Shown piece after piece: positions 45,980 through 54,442 of a DNA stretch of 64,000 nucleotides; within the stretch, counting starts at the first letter, position 1; the number at the start of each line of letters is the position of its first letter. The translations under genes were made by a program, and so were the position numbers. The DNA is from Zanthoxylum bungeanum (taxonomy: Eukaryota; Streptophyta; Magnoliopsida; Sapindales; Rutaceae), in NCBI GenBank assembly GCA_019454045.1, contig SKCR01026832.1, positions 1-64,000 of the forward strand. The letters run 5' to 3'. A model generated the notes under the pieces. The model was not told the DNA's origin. It was given only the letters and a program-made list of their open reading frames with translations, and did not search any database.

Positions 45980-47008
45980 CCTCCATACGAGGCTCATCAT
46001 CGGGCTTATGCAAAAATGAAATGTCTACATGCATCTCTAACTAAAAAAGTTGAGGCATTAGAAATGAGGAAAATGATCATGTCAAGTTAGTTCAAGAAGT
46101 CACATGTCATATCTGTAATTCAAATGAACATGTCACACAAGTTTGCCCTACCTTGTCAGCCCTGCAAGAATATCTTCATTACCAAGTCATTTCCATAAAT
46201 ACTTTGAATAGACTAAATCCAAACCCATACTCCCAAACCTACAATTCTGGTTGGAGAAACCATCCAAACTTTAATTGGAGGAATGATAACCAAGCACAAC
46301 AATCACAATAGCCTCCCCAGGTACACCAAAATCTCTGAAATTCCCAGAATTATGCACCATATGTCCCACCACCTAGGAAAACCCTTGAGGATACTTTGCA
46401 TGCATTCATTGAGAAACAGGAAGCCATCAATAACCAAATTCTGCAAATATTGATTGATCTGAAAGATAGTTTTTCCAAAATTACATCAGTATTGACCATT
46501 CATGACAAAAATAAGTTTCCTGCACAACCATAGCCAAACCTCAAGAGTTATCAAAACCTAACGATGGTAGTTCTGGTAGTCAACACATAGATCAAGTCAA
46601 ATCTGTTATTACTCTTCGCACTGGTAAGATCATCCACAGACCTATTCTTGAACCTCGCAAAGATGAAAATAAATCAGATTCAGAGGGTAAGGAAGGGGTT
46701 GATGAACCATTATCTATCGTTCATGATAATAATTTTTTCTCATGCACCTCAATTTCCTCAGACATAAAAAAAAATTAAACCATTCCCCAGAGATATATGA
46801 AATATTCAAACAAGTGAAGGTCAATATTCATTTGTTAGAGGTCATCCAACAAATACCATCTTATGCCAAATTTCTATAAGACTTATAGACCATTAAAAGA
46901 AAACATTAGGTAAGAAAGAAAGTTTTTCTAACTGAACAAGGAAGTTCAATTCTCTCAACCAATAATGCATTAAAATACAAGGACCCTGGTTGTCCAACTA
47001 TTTCATGT
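45980..47008 (+). pseudogene. Athila-type gag C-terminus, with stops and frameshifts
   Basis: Shows PPYEAHHRAYAKMKCLHASL, a frame change near 46080, the CCHC knuckle CHICNSNEHVTQVC, PTLSALQEYLHYQV, then NPGWRNHPNF-like sequence (here SGWRNHPNFNWRNDNQAQQ) and YAPYVPPPRKTLEDTL. All are typical of Athila gag. Stops at 46309 (TAG) and 46335 (TGA) fit single C-to-T changes. Further frame breaks occur up to about 46950. Confidence 0.8.
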
Positions 47009-47755
47009 ATGATTGGAAATCAAAGAATTGAACATGTTTTTCTTGATCTTGGAGCCAGTGTCAATTTGCTTCCATTTTCGATTTACCAACAACTTAATAT
47101 TGGCGAGTTAAAACCAACCTCAACTACTCTTTTACTTGCCGATAGATCAGTCAAGGTACCAAAAGGAATTATGGAAGATATGTTATTACAAGTCGATAAA
47201 TTCATATATCATGTGAATTTTATTGTCTTGAAAATAGAACCTATAGCAAACAATTATAAGCCAATTCATGTAATACTTGGTCGCCCATTTTTAGCAACAG
47301 CTAACGGTTTAATTAATTACAGGAATGAAATCATGAATTTATCTTGTGGCAATATGACGTTGGAGCTAAATTTTTTTAATATGTGTAAAAAACCGTACGA
47401 TGAAAACAGTGGAGACGAGAGCATGGAACTAAATGAACCAATTGTGGAGGAATATATTCAGAGGAGTTTATCTGATCCTACGAAAATTTATACAACTAAT
47501 TTTTTTGAATCAAGTAGACAATTAGATTCAAATATTCCTAATGATTTTTTACTTGTTTCTACATAGGTACTGGAAGATGATGGAGAGAATCAAAATTTTG
47601 AGGAACTGGGAATACTGGAAGAAGAAAAACATGAGGAAACATCCAACTTGGAATTGAAGACTTTCCCAGAAGGATTGAAGAATGCATTTCTTGGAGATGA
47701 ACAAACTTATCCTGTGGAAATTTCATCCTCTCTTACAAGCGATCAAGAAGGAAAA
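47009..47755 (+). pseudogene. Athila-type retroviral aspartic protease
   Basis: Open for 185 codons. The active-site region reads IEHVFLDLGASVNLLPFSIY, with DLG in place of D(T/S)G, as is common in Athila. Then ELKPTSTTLLLADRSVKVPK and VILGRPFLATANGLI follow. After the stop at 47566 the sequence continues in Athila fashion (ELKTFPEGLKNAFLGDEQTY, SSSLTSDQEGK) until about 47755, where similarity to Athila ends abruptly and RT should begin. Confidence 0.85.
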
Positions 47756-47782
47756 ATACCTCCAGACTGGAGCCATTAAAGC

Positions 47783-48331
47783 ATGAAAGAAACTCTCATA
47801 AAACTCCACAATCATTTCCTTTATTTCTTCCAAAATGCTCTGATGAAAATTTACAAAGCACACACTGAAAGAATGAGGCTTCTTATAATTCATGGTATTC
47901 CTAGTGATATTCGTTGGGTAATTGAAGCAAGATTTTGCTTGGCACGTGATTCATCTGACTCTTTCATTTCTCACATGTTTGGTTTAGGGAAAGACACCTA
48001 TGCTAAAAAACGAAGAGCCAAACAATTATGTGTTTGTTATAAATGTGCATGTTGGACTTGCAACACTCATTGTCGTTATTTAAGAATAGTGTCTGACAAT
48101 CACGAAGTTAAAATTCAATTCATTAGAGATGGCTTGAGTAAGGAATCTTTAAATGATATATCATTGACTCTTGAGACGCATCCTAGTGGACATGTTCATC
48201 GAGTAATTCACAATTTGCATACACAATTTCAAAAAGAAAGACAACAATACAGTCTTGGGAATCTGAATTTAAAAGACCATGTTTGCCAATTTAAAAGAAA
48301 ATTGGATGGGAAGCCTATCCCCGACCCATAG
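47783..48331 (+). CDS. Unknown cysteine-rich protein, 182 codons, inside the Athila-like element
   Basis: A clean frame with plausible codon use, lying directly after the truncated protease-RT boundary. Features: IIHGIPSDIRWVIEARFCLA (residues 34-53), then MFGLGKDTYAKKRRAKQ, then a dense cysteine cluster CVCYKCACWTCNTHC (about residues 82-96) that could bind zinc. A mixed helical C-terminal half contains IQFIRDGLSKESLNDISLTL and ends PIPDP. I do not recognise a family. It could be a captured host exon, an element-specific accessory protein, or the start of a longer spliced gene. The start codon is simply the first ATG; no TATA box was identified. Confidence 0.5.
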   Translation: MKETLIKLHNHFLYFFQNALMKIYKAHTERMRLLIIHGIPSDIRWVIEARFCLARDSSDSFISHMFGLGKDTYAKKRRAKQLCVCYKCACWTCNTHCRYLRIVSDNHEVKIQFIRDGLSKESLNDISLTLETHPSGHVHRVIHNLHTQFQKERQQYSLGNLNLKDHVCQFKRKLDGKPIPDP

Positions 48332-48662
48332 AGGGTGTTCAAGTCGTTACTGGATGTAAAATCAGAGGAAGATGTGAGCCACAATTACAACTACTAAAAC
48401 ATATTGTTTCAATTTATTGCTTTGATTTCCTTAGCTTTAAATTACTATTTTGATTTACTTTAATTTACTGTTTTGATTTCCTTTATTTTAATTTTTACCG
48501 ACAGTATCTAAACTTTTTGACTTTCACGATCCATTTTACCGTTCATCTAACAATTGTCATTTTACAGGAACTAGTGCATTTATTACTCACCTTTTTTTAG
48601 GATCTATAAAATCAGTTTTTCATTTCTCTCTTCGTCACATCCAGATAAAAGAGAGAGAAAAA
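48332..48662 (+). promoter_or_regulatory. Upstream region of the LOG copy with TATA box
   Basis: Non-coding. TATAAAA lies at 48605-48611, followed by a CT-rich leader (TTCATTTCTCTCTTCGTCAC) and a purine-rich run before the LOG ATG at 48663. This is the usual layout of a plant promoter and short 5' leader, so the LOG copy arrived with, or acquired, its own promoter. Confidence 0.55.
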
Positions 48663-48949
48663 ATGGAGATAACTTCAAGAAGACGAGTCACTAATATCTG
48701 TGTGTTTTGTGGAACTAACTCTGGAACTAAACTAGAATTTCTTGAGGCTGCAAAAGAATTGGGTAGAGTTATGGCAGAAAGAAATATGCACTTAGTATAT
48801 GGTGGTGGCAATCTTGGATTGATAAGGCGTGTTTCAAAGGTCGTGCAAGATTATAGCAGTCAAGTTTTGGGGATCATTCCAAAACCTTTGACAAAGGAAA
48901 ACCTCATCGGAAAATCAAATGGAGAAGAATGCATTGTCTCAGGTAGACC

Positions 48950-49195
48950 CGGCCACGGTTCCGGGTCGGAACTGGAACCGAACCGGTTGGAACCGGAAGG
49001 TTCCGGTTCCAACAGGTTCCGGTTCCGGTTCCGGAACCGAACCGGAATGGGACCGGTTCGGTTGGGGTTCCACCCCAACTCGAACCGGTCCGAACCGGTG
49101 GAACCGTACGGTTCCACCGGTTCGGACGGTTCCAACCGGAACCGTACGGTTCCGGTTGGAACCGTCGGGTTCCTGTTGGAACTGTAGGGTTCCAA
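48950..49195. repeat. Left subterminal GGAACCG repeats of the hAT element
   Basis: Dozens of overlapping GGTTCCG/CGGAACC units on both strands. The apparent protein frames here, rich in Gly-Ser-Gly-Thr-Glu, are by-products of the repeat and extend the LOG frame only by chance. Confidence 0.9.
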
Positions 49196-49209
49196 CAGGA
49201 ACCCTACGA

Positions 49210-49296
49210 CCCCCAACGGCTACTAGCCGTTGGGGGCCAAATTTCCCCCAACGGCTAGTGCCGTTGGGGGATGCAGGGAGCCGTTTGGCTCCCTGC
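49210..49296. repeat. Three consecutive strong hairpins in the hAT element
   Basis: H1 49210-49236 (stem CCCCCAACGGCTA, complement TAGCCGTTGGGGG), H2 49245-49270 (CCCCCAACGGC.. ..GCCGTTGGGGG) and H3 49273-49296 (stem GCAGGGAGCC, complement GGCTCCCTGC). H1 and H2 arms can also pair with each other. A run of about 18 A follows at 49298. Confidence 0.9.
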
Positions 49297-49422
49297 CAAA
49301 AAAAAAAAAAAAAAATTTATATTTTTATTATATAAAATAAAAATTACTAATGTACCCCTAATAACGGTAATAAAACAGTTATATTTAGGGGTATTTTTGG
49401 TATCAAAAAAATTCTAAAATTC

Positions 49423-49430
49423 TATAAATA
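49423..49430 (+). promoter_or_regulatory. TATA box of the hAT transposase gene
   Basis: TATAAATA, 117 nt before the ATG at 49547, with a CA/CT-rich stretch about 30 nt downstream. Confidence 0.65.
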
Positions 49431-49546
49431 GGATTCATTTTTCATAATTTCATCACACCAAATTCTCAACTCTCTCATTTTCTATAATTCTGTTATTCGC
49501 AATTATTCAATTTTCTTATTTTTCTTCCTAATTTCGCAAACGAAAA

Positions 49547-51088
49547 ATGGCAAGCTCATCTGAGAACATAATGTCAAATATGCCAACACAAGAGAGCGGC
49601 CCTAGTGTCAGTGCACAATCACGGAGAAGAGAAGTTAAGGCTCGGTCCTCGAATATTTTCAAAATTCATTTTAATTTGGAACGCCTAGAAGATGATTCAC
49701 AACGAGCAGTTTGCAACTATTGTGGGGTTATCTACAAATTTTCTGGTGGATATGGCAATATGATCAAGCACATGGAAAAACTTTTAACAATTGGATTTGA
49801 TAATGCATCTGCAAATACTGCATCCATCAATGATTTAAAAGAAATATGTCAACCAAATTTAGGAGGTCGGTTTTTTCATATTCGTTGTACATGTCATGTC
49901 CTCAACTTATGTGTGCAAGACGGTCTAAAATTATTATCATCTTTCCTTGATCCAATTAAAACGGCACTTAACTGTATTTGGTCATATTCTCAAATTAGGA
50001 GAGAATGGACCAAGTTTTGTAAAATAAATGGTATTAAACCGATTAAATTTTCAAGAGATGTTCCAACACGTTGGAATTCTACTTATTTTCTTTTATGTCA
50101 AGCATTTCAATACAAAGATGCATTATGTAGTTTTTTTTCTCAACATGTTCAAAATATCACACTTTATCCTAGTCAATGGGATATTTGTGAAATTTTTTTA
50201 GATATTTTAAAAGTTTTTAATGATGCTACTTTAGTTTTTAGCGGCGTTTATTATCCTACAGCACATTTATTTCTTCTTGAGAGTTTAAATATTGTTGGCA
50301 CTCTCGATAAACATGTTGACAGTAGCGATCCTAATGATATTGTTTTGTTAGAAGCCATTACTGTTATGAAGGTAAAATGGTTAAACTATTTTAGAGAAAT
50401 TCCTTTACTTTATCTTATTGCTGCTGTTTTTGATCCTAGATTTAAATTAGAAGGTTTGAATGGTGCTTTACAAGCTTATTATGGTTATTTAGGAATATTA
50501 GATGAAATTGACATTACTAGATTAATGACGAAATTAAGAAATGATTTAATTGAGTTATTTAATGATTATATTGTAAGATATAACTTAGGAACATTAGGTC
50601 AATCTAGTAGTAGCGAACCGGTAATTCAAACAAGACTTAGCGCAAGAGATCGTTGGTTATTGCAACGAAATAAAAAAGCTAGGGATACGACAACTAATAA
50701 CCCTGAATTAGATAATTATTTATCTACAAATTTTGAGTTTTCTAATGAAAGTTTATGCAGTAAAAATTTTAAAATCCTTGAATGGTGGTACCGGCATCAA
50801 AATATATATCCGGTTTTATCTATTATTGCTAAAGAGATCTTGGCAGCACCTATTTCCACCGTTGCGGTTGAGCAAGCCTTCAGCTTGGGAGGTAATATAT
50901 TGGAAGCTAGGCGATCTTCATTACATCCAAGCACTCTAGAAGCAACAGCTTGTGTGGATGATTGGACTCGAGCTGATCTGAGACAACAAGAAGATGCCCC
51001 CGATGATTGTGAAGATTTGTTCGATAATGCTTCTGCAACAAGTGCAAGCGGAACCGGAGCCGAAGGATCAACCGATAATGATGATTGA
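49547..51088 (+). CDS. hAT transposase, open but internally deleted, 513 codons
   Basis: Order of parts: Ser-rich N-terminus, basic patch (SRRREVKARSS), and half a BED zinc finger (VCNYCG, then IKHME at residues 55-78). The frame then jumps directly into the RNase H-like core at GFDNASANT, HIRCTCHVLNLCVQDG and DVPTRWNSTYFLL. A middle domain (LIAAVFDPRFKLEGL) and the C-terminal hAT dimerisation region follow (LEWWYRHQNIYPVLSIIAKE, VAVEQAFSLGGNILEARRSS, with the conserved Glu of VEQAFS). Family members are usually near 650-700 residues. About 150-200 residues with the first catalytic Asp region are missing without breaking the frame. It is probably inactive in cleavage, but could still bind DNA or dimerise. 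Direction is the same as LOG. Confidence 0.9.
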   Translation: MASSSENIMSNMPTQESGPSVSAQSRRREVKARSSNIFKIHFNLERLEDDSQRAVCNYCGVIYKFSGGYGNMIKHMEKLLTIGFDNASANTASINDLKEICQPNLGGRFFHIRCTCHVLNLCVQDGLKLLSSFLDPIKTALNCIWSYSQIRREWTKFCKINGIKPIKFSRDVPTRWNSTYFLLCQAFQYKDALCSFFSQHVQNITLYPSQWDICEIFLDILKVFNDATLVFSGVYYPTAHLFLLESLNIVGTLDKHVDSSDPNDIVLLEAITVMKVKWLNYFREIPLLYLIAAVFDPRFKLEGLNGALQAYYGYLGILDEIDITRLMTKLRNDLIELFNDYIVRYNLGTLGQSSSSEPVIQTRLSARDRWLLQRNKKARDTTTNNPELDNYLSTNFEFSNESLCSKNFKILEWWYRHQNIYPVLSIIAKEILAAPISTVAVEQAFSLGGNILEARRSSLHPSTLEATACVDDWTRADLRQQEDAPDDCEDLFDNASATSASGTGAEGSTDNDD

Positions 51089-51797
51089 TAATTGTAAAAT
51101 TATAATTTACAAAGGGGATATGTCTAAAAGACTAAAACTTGTAATGGAACTACGTGAGCTTTGATTCCTCTCACCCTTGGAGGATACGTAGGCAACTTAA
51201 AATTTTAAAAATTTAAGCTCAAGCTCTTCAATGTAATAAATTTTTTTTTTTTTATAAATTTAATCTCATTTTTTTATTTTAATTAATTAAAAAAAAAAGA
51301 GGAACCGAACTGAACCGGAACCGGATTTAACCGGTTCGGTTCCGGTTCCACACTTGTGGAACCGGTAACCGGTCGGTTCGGTTCGGTTCCGAACCGGAAC
51401 CGAACCGCCGGCCGGGTCTAGTCTCAGGTATGTCTGAAAGACTTACTGAAATGATCAAGCTGACGCTTTTATTGCTTTACCAGGTGGGCTGGGCACGTTG
51501 GAAGAAATATTCACAGTTGCGTCATGGGCGAACTTGAACATTCACCAAAAATCCATTGGACTACTTAATGTTGATGGCTTTTTCGAGTTTCTTTTTGTAA
51601 TTTTGAGGATGCCAAAAGAAATTGGGTTCTTTTCAAAACTGGTAAAAGATATCTTCCTAATTGTAAGAAAATCTGATGATTTAATTGACCAACTCTTAGC
51701 TTATGAACCAAAAATCGACCTCATTCTTTCCAAGTTGAACCGGTCTGGTAACGATCGTGGCAAGAACCGTAGAGTGGATTTGAATCTTAATCTGTAA

Positions 51798-53104
51798 TTT
51801 TTTTAAATAGTCATAAATTCAATTGTCAATTCCACACTAACCAAGTGATGCCTTCTAAACTCTACTTCTTCTTTTTTCAGACATTGGGGACAATGTCTCA
51901 AATTGGTTGGGGAATGAGATAATTGATTAGATACTTTTCATTTTTATGTTTCGATGCTATGTTTTTTTGTTCAAAAAAAAATTTTCTTTTATGTTATTTT
52001 TACTTTGTTGTTATTTTGTGTGTAAAAAAAAATGTTTTGTGTTAATTTTCTTTTGTGTTTTTTTTTTAAAAAACTACACACAAACTAACAATAAATTTTT
52101 GGCTAACCAAGTGAAATTATTGTTTTGGAGATGACAGTGTAAGGAGTTTTCGCTCCTGAGACGTATCTCAATTTAATTCGTAACAAATTATTTTTGTTTC
52201 TTTCCTTTTGAATCATTTAAATTTGAGAATTCTTCATAATACTAATTAAATTTGATCTTCATATGCTCATTTGATAGATATTATCAACATGTACGGTAAC
52301 ATATGATCATGGGTTGAAAGTGAAAATTTTGTAATATTTGGTTCTCTAATTTGTTGGAGATAGCACCTAAAGGCAATGAAATTTATGTTTTTATTCAAAA
52401 AAATTAAAAAAAAATCTAACCATGTTTTTACTTAGTAACCGGACATCTTGCCTCAGCAAGCAATGATTATTCGCGTAAAACGGTAGAGCTTGAGTTAGTT
52501 TAATTTAAAAAAAAAAGTGTGTGAATAAGTTCAATTTCGTAGCCTCTCTAACTTGAGCAATTAAGTCTGTATGAGTGTTTTAACTCTTAGTACCCTAAGG
52601 CCAACTGGTCTGGGAGTCATTGGCCTAAAGCTCGTTACATGGGTTAAAGAGAAAGCTTAAGGAAAATAAATTTTTTTCTTTTTAATAGTTGAGATCCGAG
52701 TAATTAAGTCTGTAAGGGTGTCTTAACACCTAGTGCCCTAAAGCCAACTGGTTTGGGAGTCACTGGCTCAAAGCTCGTTACAAGGATTGAAGATGCATTA
52801 TTAATTAAAAAAATATATTTTTATATTTATAAATAAACTTTCATTGCCAAAAGATGTGAACTTTAATATAATTTTAGGACAAAAATATTACTCTCTTTTC
52901 AACAAGACCTGTGAATATTGTAGGTACAATGAATTGATTGATATCTTGTTTTATATGTGTATGAAAGAATTATAAAAAGTATAGGATAATTTACTTATTT
53001 GATTATTTAAAAAGAAAGAAAATAATTATTAACTTGGATAAGAATTTTTCTTTTTAATAGATGCTTAAATTACTAAGGACTAGTAATAAGCTTGTTGAGG
53101 GGTG
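51798..53104 (+). other. 3' non-coding tail of the Athila-like element
   Basis: Begins after the LOG stop. ACATTGGGGACAATGTCTC followed by a TTGGTTGGGGAATGAG run (51880-51920) resembles the sequence that follows pol in Athila-type elements. Two copies of a ~97-bp unit lie at 52554-52649 and 52693-52791 (AATTAAGTCTGTA.G.GTGT, GCCAACTGGT.TGGGAGTCA, AAGCTCGTTACA). The region ends in a purine stretch TTGTTGAGGGGTG before 53105, a plausible polypurine tract. Confidence 0.55.
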
Positions 53105-54442
53105 TGATGAACACTAAAAAGTTCACATTTATTAAAATAAACATTTAATTATTTTACACTTGTAGTTTCATTAATCTCATTAATTTAGCACATTTGTTAA
53201 ATAATAATTATATTTATGTTTATTGTGATTTTTATCTTTTATGTAGATGAAATAATACTTTGAATGCATATCTAGAAACAGAAACTTGACATTTGGATTT
53301 TGGAGACCAAAAACTTGAAAGGGCGTTCTAACAGTATACAAATTCAGAAATTCCAACCCTGCGCAATTTTCGTATTTTGGCCATAAATTTTTACTCCGAT
53401 ATCGGATTGAGGTGTTTCTAGTTCCAGATGAAAGAAGACTCAAAGATCTACAATTTTGATGTTGACAAAATTGTCTAATTCGGAGATTTTCAAGGCCGGA
53501 GTTGATAAAAAAAAAATCTAAAGTGTATTATAAATAATTATTAAAGCAAATAAAACAAGAAGAAAAAAATATAAACAAAAAAAAAATTTGTAAAAGGCTA
53601 ATCCACCTTTTGGTGGATTGGCCATCAATTTTGAAAATTTGCATAGCAAATTGTCAAAGCCGCCATTTTTGACAATTTGCAATGCAGATTGTTAAGGAAA
53701 GAGGGTACTGAGCCCTCTATAAATAAAGGTGCTCATCACCTTAATTTCTCAGTCTGGATTCCATAGTTTTCTCTAAAAATTTGTGGATTTCCAGCTCTTG
53801 TGTATTTTATTTTTCTAAAGCTTTCTTGTAATTTCTTCTTCTTTTAATAATAAAATTATATGTGTTTTTATTCAAATTATAAGTAGCTATTTCTTTTTGC
53901 TGGGGTAAAGGGTGAAGCTTTTAAAATGAAAATATAGATTAATCTCACTTATATTATAATATATAAATTATAATCTAATGATTAATACTTAATTTAAATC
54001 TGGATTAATTATTGACAAACTTTGTCACCGCCTACATGGGCGATTTTATTTATTTGGCATAATTGACTACCTAACTGGACTTGTTATAGACAAAAGTTAT
54101 CACCGTCTTTATAACTGGTTTTATATGTTTTGGCATAATTAATTCATGAAATAAATTAATTGGGTAATAATGAGAATTTATATATTATAAAAAGTGAGAT
54201 TTCTATATTTGAAATATTAAAAGTGGATCCCATAACCCCTGTATTTTATTTTATTGTTGCAGCCCAATTTAAAATTTTACAATCACTTCAAACAATTCAG
54301 CCTTTTTATTTTTCACTCAAATTATTATTTTAATTTACTTAATCTATTACATGCGGATCGATCCCGGACTTACCGAGTTATTTTATTACTTCGACACTCT
54401 TATACTTGGGAGTAAAGAACTACTTTTTGAGCGTGTTAGCCA
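53105..54442 (+). repeat. Probable 3' LTR of the Athila-like element
   Basis: Tentative limits TGATGAACAC (53105) to TTAGCCA (54442), about 1.34 kb. A TATAAATA box at 53718-53725 is followed by a short-spaced CTCAGTCTGG start region and an AATAATAAAATT polyadenylation-like area near 53845. GAGCGTGTTAGCCA at the end resembles Athila LTR ends. No second LTR in the window allows a check. Confidence 0.5.
53718..53725 (+). promoter_or_regulatory. TATA box in the Athila-like 3' LTR
   Basis: TATAAATA within CCCTCTATAAATAAAGG, plus strand. It supports the orientation of the LTR. Confidence 0.6.

Larger units (their letters stand above)
48944..51420 (+). mobile_element. hAT transposon, 2477 bp, inserted in LOG
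   Basis: Perfect 11-bp terminal inverted repeats TAGACCCGGCC / GGCCGGGTCTA and an exact 8-bp target duplication GTCTCAGG (48936-48943 and 51421-51428). Both subterminal regions are rich in GGTTCCGG/CCGGAACC repeats (48950-49195 and 51300-51410), typical of transposase binding sites. Between them are three hairpins, a TATA box and one transposase frame. Intact ends and duplication point to recent insertion. Confidence 0.97.
48663..51797 (+). pseudogene. LOG: LONELY GUY (LOG)-type cytokinin riboside 5'-monophosphate phosphoribohydrolase, intronless, split by hAT
   Basis: LOG enzymes release active cytokinin base from its nucleotide. The two host parts (48663-48943 and 51429-51797) rejoin exactly once the transposon and one copy of its 8-bp duplication are removed. 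Motifs: VTNICVFCGTNSG (start of the Rossmann-like fold), HLVYGGGNLGL, QVLGIIPK, MSERLTEM with the conserved Arg, and PGGLGTLEE (51480-51506), the LOG signature PGGxGTxxE. The end reads IGLLNVDGFFEFL and DLNLNL. No introns interrupt it, although typical LOG genes have several; a divergent subgroup may be naturally intronless. A one-base deletion near 51457 shifts frame between MSERLTEMI and ADAFIALPGG. With the insertion, this copy is inactive. Confidence 0.88.
45976..54442 (+). mobile_element. Athila-like gypsy element carrying foreign genes in place of pol
   Basis: Plus strand: end of gag with CCHC knuckle (45980-46550), protease (47009-47566), linker to about 47755, then an unknown ORF and a LOG copy instead of RT, RNase H and integrase. 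A repeat-bearing tail (51798-53104) with a purine tract and a 3' LTR (about 53105-54442) close the unit. The 5' LTR and start of gag are cut off by the minus-strand Tat element. That tail and LTR belong to the same element as the protease is inferred from orientation and Athila-like features, not from a second LTR. Confidence 0.6.

Noticed and set aside
48860..49335. Frames of 118-174 codons rich in Gly, Ser, Thr, Glu, on both strands
   Set aside because: Produced by the GGTTCCGG repeats of the hAT subterminal region; the plus frame only looks long because it starts with genuine LOG codons.
48663..51797. A working LOG gene using the hAT element as an intron
   Set aside because: The transposon ends give no clean GT..AG removal restoring the frame, and a separate one-base deletion breaks the frame downstream.
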